Assembly: GCA_902778455.1 (NCBI GenBank)
Contig: CACYXR010000009.1
Coordinates: 62,001 to 126,000, forward strand
DNA length: 64,000 bases
Source: an uncultured Selenomonadaceae bacterium
GTDB taxonomy: Bacteria > Bacillota > Negativicutes > Selenomonadales > Selenomonadaceae
Direction of reading: 5' to 3'
Shown in pieces: positions 58,317-64,000 of this stretch. The position numbers and the translations under genes were made by a program. Positions within the stretch are counted from its first letter, which is position 1. Every line of letters begins with the position of its first letter. The notes below the pieces were generated by a model. The model was not told where the DNA came from. It ran no database searches and saw nothing but the letters and a program-made list of their open reading frames with translations.

Positions 58317-60098
58317 ATGTTTGGTTCGCTTCGGGCAAGGTTCATCATGATGATGGTCAGCGCATCGCTTGTCACGCTGGTCGGCGTGGTCGCCATATTC
58401 ATGCAGAACATGAACGCGCAAAAGGAATCGGAAATCAAGCTGTACCGCGAAACCCTCCGCGCCGACGTGGAGCGGGAAATCAAGATGGAGACGGAGGTGG
58501 CACGCAGCCTGATCCAGAAGCTCCACGACCGCCAGAAGAAGGGCGAACTGAGCGAAGCGCAGGCCAAAAAGATGGCCGCCGATCTGGTGCGCGATCTTCG
58601 CTATGACAACGGAGCCGGTTATTTTTGGATCGACACTTACGAGGGCGTCAACGTAGTGCTCCTGGGCCGCGACGCCGAGGGCAAGTCCCGCATCAACGCC
58701 AAGGACCCGCAGGGCCGGTTCTTCATCCAGGAAATGATCGCGAACGGCCGCAAGGACGGCGGCGGATACACGGAGCTCGCCTTCCCGAAACCGAACGAGA
58801 CGAAACCGCTGCCGAAAATCAACTACACGTTGGCCTTTGAGCCATACCAGTGGGTGCTGGGCACGGGCATCTGGGTAGACTATATCGACGATCGCGTCGC
58901 CCAGCGGCAGGCGGAATCCGACGCGGAATTCCGCGCTTCGCTGATGAAGATTGCCGGGCTGATCATCTTCATCGAGATCATCATTGCCGCGGTCGCCGCG
59001 TTCCTCGGCAACCGCATCGTCGCGCCGATCCTCCGCATCACGGAGCGCATGGGCGTCCTGTCCACCGGCGATTTCCGCGAAAGCTCCGATCACGCGGAGG
59101 ATATGGAACGTTCGGACGAGATCGGCGAGATGAGCCGCGCCATGCAGACGCTGCGGGGGAATGTGGCGAAGCTCCTGAAGCGGGTCATGGAATCCGCTTC
59201 CGACGTCACAACGGCCTCCGAATCCATGACGGAAAGCGCCGAGCAGTCCGCCGAGGCCATCAATCTCGTGGCGGATTCCGTGGTGAAGATTGCCGAGGAC
59301 TGCAACGAACAGTTCACTGAGGTAGAAAACGCCAACGCGCAGACGGAAGACCTGGCGCGGAACATGGCGCATTTCAAGGACACGCTGTCTGACGCGAACC
59401 AAAAGATCGACCGCACCAACGAGGCGGCGGACGAGGGCGCGAAGAACATCAACAACGCCGTGGAACAGATGAAGCTCATCGAGGCCTCGGTACGGCAGTC
59501 CGCCGACGTCATCGCGGAGCTCGGGCGCGAGTCCGACCGCATCGGCACCATCATTGACACCATCACCGCCATCGCGGGCCAGACGAACCTCCTGGCGCTG
59601 AACGCTGCCATCGAAGCAGCGCGGGCCGGAGAGCACGGGCGCGGCTTCGCCGTCGTAGCGGACGAGGTCAGGAAGCTGGCCGAGCAGTCCCAGCAGTCGG
59701 CCAGTGAGATCGCGACCATCATCCAGGCCATCCAGCAGAAATCCGGCAACGCCGTCCAGGTCATGCAGACAGGCGTCGAGCAGGTGGCCAACGGCACGGC
59801 GGCTGTAGACGGCGCGGGCGATACGTTCCGCGAGATCGCGAACATGGTCACCGAAGTCGCCGCCCAGTCGAAGCGCATGGAAGAAATCGTCGGCGGCCTG
59901 AATTCCAGCACGGACGTTATTTCCAACGCGGTAGTGAAGATCAGCGACATGAGCAAGAACGCCTCGCAGGAATCGGAAACAGTTTCCGCCTCCACCGAGG
60001 AACAGACCGCCACGGTCCACGAGATTGCCAACGCCTGCCGCAATCTTTCGTCCCTGGCCCAGGAGCTGCAAAGCGTGGTGCAGCAGTTCAAGATTTGA
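58317..60098 (+). CDS. Methyl-accepting chemotaxis protein with single Cache domain
   Basis: A 593-residue chemoreceptor. Transmembrane helix 1 (about 10-30), an sCache_2 ligand-binding domain (35-180; [25 protein letters not shown]), transmembrane helix 2 (about 195-220), HAMP (about 220-275) and a signalling hairpin (280-590; [34 protein letters not shown]). Cache_2 sensors often bind small organic acids. It uses the CheA-CheW pathway. AGGAAGGGG precedes the ATG. One of two receptors in the window, and the membrane-bound one. Confidence 0.95.
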   Translation: MFGSLRARFIMMMVSASLVTLVGVVAIFMQNMNAQKESEIKLYRETLRADVEREIKMETEVARSLIQKLHDRQKKGELSEAQAKKMAADLVRDLRYDNGAGYFWIDTYEGVNVVLLGRDAEGKSRINAKDPQGRFFIQEMIANGRKDGGGYTELAFPKPNETKPLPKINYTLAFEPYQWVLGTGIWVDYIDDRVAQRQAESDAEFRASLMKIAGLIIFIEIIIAAVAAFLGNRIVAPILRITERMGVLSTGDFRESSDHAEDMERSDEIGEMSRAMQTLRGNVAKLLKRVMESASDVTTASESMTESAEQSAEAINLVADSVVKIAEDCNEQFTEVENANAQTEDLARNMAHFKDTLSDANQKIDRTNEAADEGAKNINNAVEQMKLIEASVRQSADVIAELGRESDRIGTIIDTITAIAGQTNLLALNAAIEAARAGEHGRGFAVVADEVRKLAEQSQQSASEIATIIQAIQQKSGNAVQVMQTGVEQVANGTAAVDGAGDTFREIANMVTEVAAQSKRMEEIVGGLNSSTDVISNAVVKISDMSKNASQESETVSASTEEQTATVHEIANACRNLSSLAQELQSVVQQFKI

Positions 60099-60154
60099 CG
60101 CTGACAGCTTTTTGCATGAAGCTGCAGCGGCAGTCAAAATTGAATAATTCGCGC

Positions 60155-60203
60155 AAAAAAGGGGCTGCCCATGAAGATTTTGCCTTCATACGGCAGCCCT
60201 TTT
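60155..60203 (+). terminator. Terminator of the chemoreceptor gene
   Basis: AAAAGGGGCTGCC, inner ATGAAG/CTTCAT pairing and GGCAGCCCTTTT form a long hairpin followed by T's. Confidence 0.85.
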
Positions 60204-60354
60204 ACACTTCCTCCCACCTTTTGATTACGCTACGAAAGCACGGGCGCAATCCTCTGCCGCGAGTTGCGCACGGATAGGGACTCCGTTCCCTTGTGGCAAA
60301 AACGGCGATATGGTATGCTGAAAATATCCATTAAAAGATAAGGGAGGCTGTTCC

Positions 60355-61602
60355 ATGAAAAAGAAAACGATTTGCGCGCTGGCGCTTTGCGCGGCGCTTT
60401 CCGTCGGGGGCGCGCCCGTTCCGCAGTTCGATACGCCCGTTGCACTGGCGGCGGAGGCCGACGTGTCGATCCAATATCTGCCGCTGACAAAGCGCACGCG
60501 GTATTTCGCGGACGGCGACCAGACCGGGGAATTATTCCGCTCCCACTGGACCAGCGTCGATTTCGTCGGCAGCTCCGGAAGCTATAACGACATCGCAAAA
60601 GCCCTTGCCGCGTACACCGGGCAGGAAGCGAGAAACGCCGATGCAGCCCGCGCCGAGATGACCTCCGACGCGGCCCAGGAACGGGCCTCGCGCAAGGCGG
60701 ACGGCGGAACTTTCTATGGACCTTTCGAACGCACGCGGGATATCTTCATTCGCCGCGCCGACTCGCGAGTAGTCAGCCTGCTGGAATCCGGCTCGTCGTA
60801 CACAGGCGGCGTGCACGGCTCTTACGGCTCCGGCGGAGAAAATTTCGACGCCCGGACGGGAAAGAGACTCGCCCTGTCCGACGTCTGCCCGGACACCGAA
60901 GGGCTGATCGCGGCAATCATCGCCCAAATGGGCTTCGACTACCCGGACGCCTCCTTCATGCAAAACGGCAGCACGCTGATGCAGGACATGGTGCGGCAGA
61001 TGGTTTCGGACGGCTCGATTCCATGGACGCTGGACGCGCGGGGCATTTCCTTCTATTTCAACCCGTATCTGATTGCCTCCTACGCCGAAGGCATTTTCAC
61101 CACGACGATCCTTTTCTCCGAGCACCCGGAGCTTTTCGCCGGGGACTACGGCGTCGGCCCCGCGGCATACGCGATGGAGCTGCAGCCGTATCTCGTCACG
61201 CGGCTTTCCGACAGCCCGCGCGATCATCGACTGATGGTCAGTAATGGCTACAAAGAGCTTGTGATCACTTTCGGCGGCATGAATATCAGCGACCCCGTTT
61301 CCGTCGAGGACGTCCATCCCGTCGTGGTCGGGCTCGAGGACGGAAGGCACTATCTCTATGTGGACTGCCTGCAGGAGGGACGCCGCGTAATCCGCGTCTA
61401 CGACCTGAACATGCCGGAGCCGGCCTGCATCGGCGTCCAGCCCATGACGCTGCTGGCTTCGCCCGTTGACCGCGACGATGACAAAGAGTGGTATGTGATG
61501 GCGGATCCGATGAACTTCACGGCGACCTCAACGGAAAACGGAGCGCCAGTCCGCTGCCGCGTCGGAAGCGACGGACGCATTGAGTTTCTTGGCGAAGGAT
61601 AA
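60355..61602 (+). CDS. Secreted RsiV/DUF3298-type protein
   Basis: A 415-residue exported protein with a signal peptide (1-33). Residues about 130-265 fit DUF3298, as in the extracellular part of the lysozyme-sensing anti-sigma RsiV (SGSSYTGGVHGSYGS, RTGKRLALSDV, FYFNPYLIASYAEG). There is no membrane anchor after the signal peptide, unlike RsiV, so it is likely periplasmic. The C-terminal region is unassigned. Start MKKKTICAL after GGGAGG. It is followed by the terminator at 61611-61658. Confidence 0.75.
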   Translation: MKKKTICALALCAALSVGGAPVPQFDTPVALAAEADVSIQYLPLTKRTRYFADGDQTGELFRSHWTSVDFVGSSGSYNDIAKALAAYTGQEARNADAARAEMTSDAAQERASRKADGGTFYGPFERTRDIFIRRADSRVVSLLESGSSYTGGVHGSYGSGGENFDARTGKRLALSDVCPDTEGLIAAIIAQMGFDYPDASFMQNGSTLMQDMVRQMVSDGSIPWTLDARGISFYFNPYLIASYAEGIFTTTILFSEHPELFAGDYGVGPAAYAMELQPYLVTRLSDSPRDHRLMVSNGYKELVITFGGMNISDPVSVEDVHPVVVGLEDGRHYLYVDCLQEGRRVIRVYDLNMPEPACIGVQPMTLLASPVDRDDDKEWYVMADPMNFTATSTENGAPVRCRVGSDGRIEFLGEG

Positions 61603-61610
61603 CAAATAAT

Positions 61611-61658
61611 AAAAATACTGCCGCGGGAATGCGATTTTTCCCGCGGCAGTATTTTTTT
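61611..61658. terminator. Terminator shared by the RsiV-like gene and serS
   Basis: AATACTGCCGCGGG and its complement, 12-base loop, T-run on the plus strand. serS converges on it. Confidence 0.85.
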
Positions 61659-61678
61659 GCGCGATTCGTCGGGGATGG

Positions 61679-63034
<1,356 letters not shown>

Positions 63035-63397
63035 TTATTTCTCCGGCAGGACTTCCAGCCAATAGCCGTCCGGGTCGGAAATGAAGTAAATCCCCATGCC
63101 CGGATTCTCGTAACAGATGCAGCCCATTTTCTTGTGTTTCTCGTGGGCGCCGTCGAAGTCCTCCGTCGTGAAGGCCAGATGGAACTCGTTGTCCCCCAGA
63201 TTATACGGCTCCTTCCGATCCTTCAGCCAGGTCAGCTCCAAAAGATGATGGCTGTGACAGGCGTCGCCCAGATAGACGATGATGAAATTCTCGTCGGTGA
63301 TGCGGCGCACCTCTTTCAGCCCCAGGGCTTCCTCATAAAACTTCATGCTGCGGTCCAAATCCAGCACATTGAGATTGTTGTGGGCAAATTGAAACAT
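63035..63397 (-). CDS. VOC-family (glyoxalase I-like) protein
   Basis: A 120-residue single-domain VOC metalloprotein: MFQFAHNNLNVLDLDRSMKF, YLGDACHSHHLLELTW and the terminal YFISDPDGYWLEVLPE. Metal residues His 6, Glu (LELTW) and the C-terminal Glu are in the positions seen in glyoxalase I. It may detoxify methylglyoxal as lactoylglutathione lyase-like protein. GGGAGG precedes ATG 63397. Confidence 0.85.
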   Translation of the reverse strand: MFQFAHNNLNVLDLDRSMKFYEEALGLKEVRRITDENFIIVYLGDACHSHHLLELTWLKDRKEPYNLGDNEFHLAFTTEDFDGAHEKHKKMGCICYENPGMGIYFISDPDGYWLEVLPEK

Positions 63398-63580
63398 GGT
63401 TTTCGCTCCTCCCTTACTTTCGATAATCTTTATATCCGTATACAGCAACAAAGGAAAAGGGATTGATTTCCGTGCCGTAAAAGGGAACAAACTCAACTTC
63501 GCGCAAATCGCGCACACGATATATCATTACAAACGCAAGGATTTTTTCAGATGGACGAATTGCAGTCCCGGCGCAATTTG

Positions 63581-63608
63581 AAAACCGCCACGCATTTTGC
63601 GCGGCGGT
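63581..63608 (-). terminator. Terminator of the bactofilin gene
   Basis: ACCGCC and GGCGGT arms with inner GCG/CGC pairing are followed by TTTTC on the minus strand, after the stop at 63629. Confidence 0.7.
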
Positions 63609-63628
63609 CACCGATTTCTATAAGGGTT

Positions 63629-64000
63629 TCAATTCGCGGGGACGGTTGCCGCCGCTGCGCTTCCGAATCGGGTGTCCATTTCGCTGCGGCCTTTGAAAAT
63701 GCCGCCGTCCGCGATATTCAGGCTGCGGACGCGGACGTCCCCGACAAGCTGCCCCGTGGCGTGGATGCTCAGGTTGCCTTCGCAGTCCACATTCCCGGTA
63801 ACCATCCCGGCCACAGTCAGACTGCCCGCCTTGATATCGCCCTGCACATTGCCGCTTTCCCCGATCACCACATTGCCCGTGACGGAAATGCCGCCGTCAA
63901 TGCGCCCGTCGATCCGGATATTGCAGGAGCCCTGCAGCTGTCCTGTAATGGTCGTCTCTTTCCCGATGATTGTCTCAATGTCCCCCGTGGGATTGTCGAT
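63629..64000 (-). CDS. Bactofilin family cytoskeletal protein, partial
   Basis: The last 123 residues of a bactofilin (polymer-forming cytoskeletal protein); the frame runs off the window edge. The right-handed beta-helix repeat is visible: IRIDGRIDGGISVTGNVVIG, then VTGNVDCEGNLSIHATG. The C-terminal tail is short and unstructured (SAAAATVPAN). Bactofilins form filaments that organise the envelope. A GTG at 63871 opens a shorter frame, but the in-frame upstream sequence reads as the same fold. Confidence 0.88.
   Translation of the reverse strand: MDNPTGDIETIIGKETTITGQLQGSCNIRIDGRIDGGISVTGNVVIGESGNVQGDIKAGSLTVAGMVTGNVDCEGNLSIHATGQLVGDVRVRSLNIADGGIFKGRSEMDTRFGSAAAATVPAN

Overview
The window reads as chromosomal DNA of a diderm Firmicute (Negativicutes, probably Selenomonadaceae). 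The evidence is an SLH-domain outer-membrane porin (52193-53530), an MlaE-MlaF-MlaD lipid-transport operon whose MlaD carries a C-terminal beta-barrel (10055-13211), two rubrerythrins, a bactofilin, FliB and chemoreceptors (a motile anaerobe), and the gene order DUF2232-gdpP-rplI-lonC-dnaB. Two perfect 16-bp parS sites, with dnaB, rplI and serS nearby, suggest the segment lies in the origin-proximal part of the chromosome.

Layout. 1-9.3 kb: partial UvrD-type helicase, dicarboxylate symporter, a soluble [FeFe]-hydrogenase-like/chemoreceptor fusion, a rubrerythrin, a secreted protein, a ferredoxin/NapH-like pair, an AEC transporter, a probable 6S RNA, a small protein and a second rubrerythrin. 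Both rubrerythrins have PerR-box-like operators. 9.5-17 kb: a secreted repeat protein, the mla operon (with a MITE between mlaF and mlaD), an XRE/IrrE-like regulator and an EF-G paralogue. 17-26.6 kb: an AAA/DUF4143 ATPase, the dnaB-lonC-rplI-gdpP-DUF2232 operon (fed from a hairpin-rich tandem repeat array) and a class II aldolase. 26.6-36 kb: a second MITE, parS, mnmA, recQ-nfo, queC, and metN-metI-(CHASE protein)-metQ.

36.0-43.75 kb is an AT-richer accessory island. It starts with two tandem, mutually similar small-RNA genes. Next come a membrane-anchored Mrr-type nuclease with a frameshifted start, a small HTH-like protein, an unknown Cys-rich protein and a run of eight tiny acidic genes, several of them paralogous. 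It ends with a truncated type I-C cas7, a single CRISPR repeat and the 3' part of a large serine recombinase that begins exactly at the repeat boundary. This is the most likely place for undescribed biology.

43.8-64 kb: a sensory EAL phosphodiesterase and a Cache-GGDEF cyclase (c-di-GMP pair), a second parS, DUF6765, a DUF2442/DUF4160 pair, a double-length CobT, the SLH porin with a third MITE touching its stop codon, FliB, LexA, a GH3 lipoprotein, a DUF401 permease, a Cache-HAMP chemoreceptor, an RsiV-like secreted protein, SerRS, a glyoxalase-fold protein and a partial bactofilin. No tRNA or rRNA gene and no intact insertion sequence was seen. Most genes are separated by strong, often bidirectional, intrinsic terminators.
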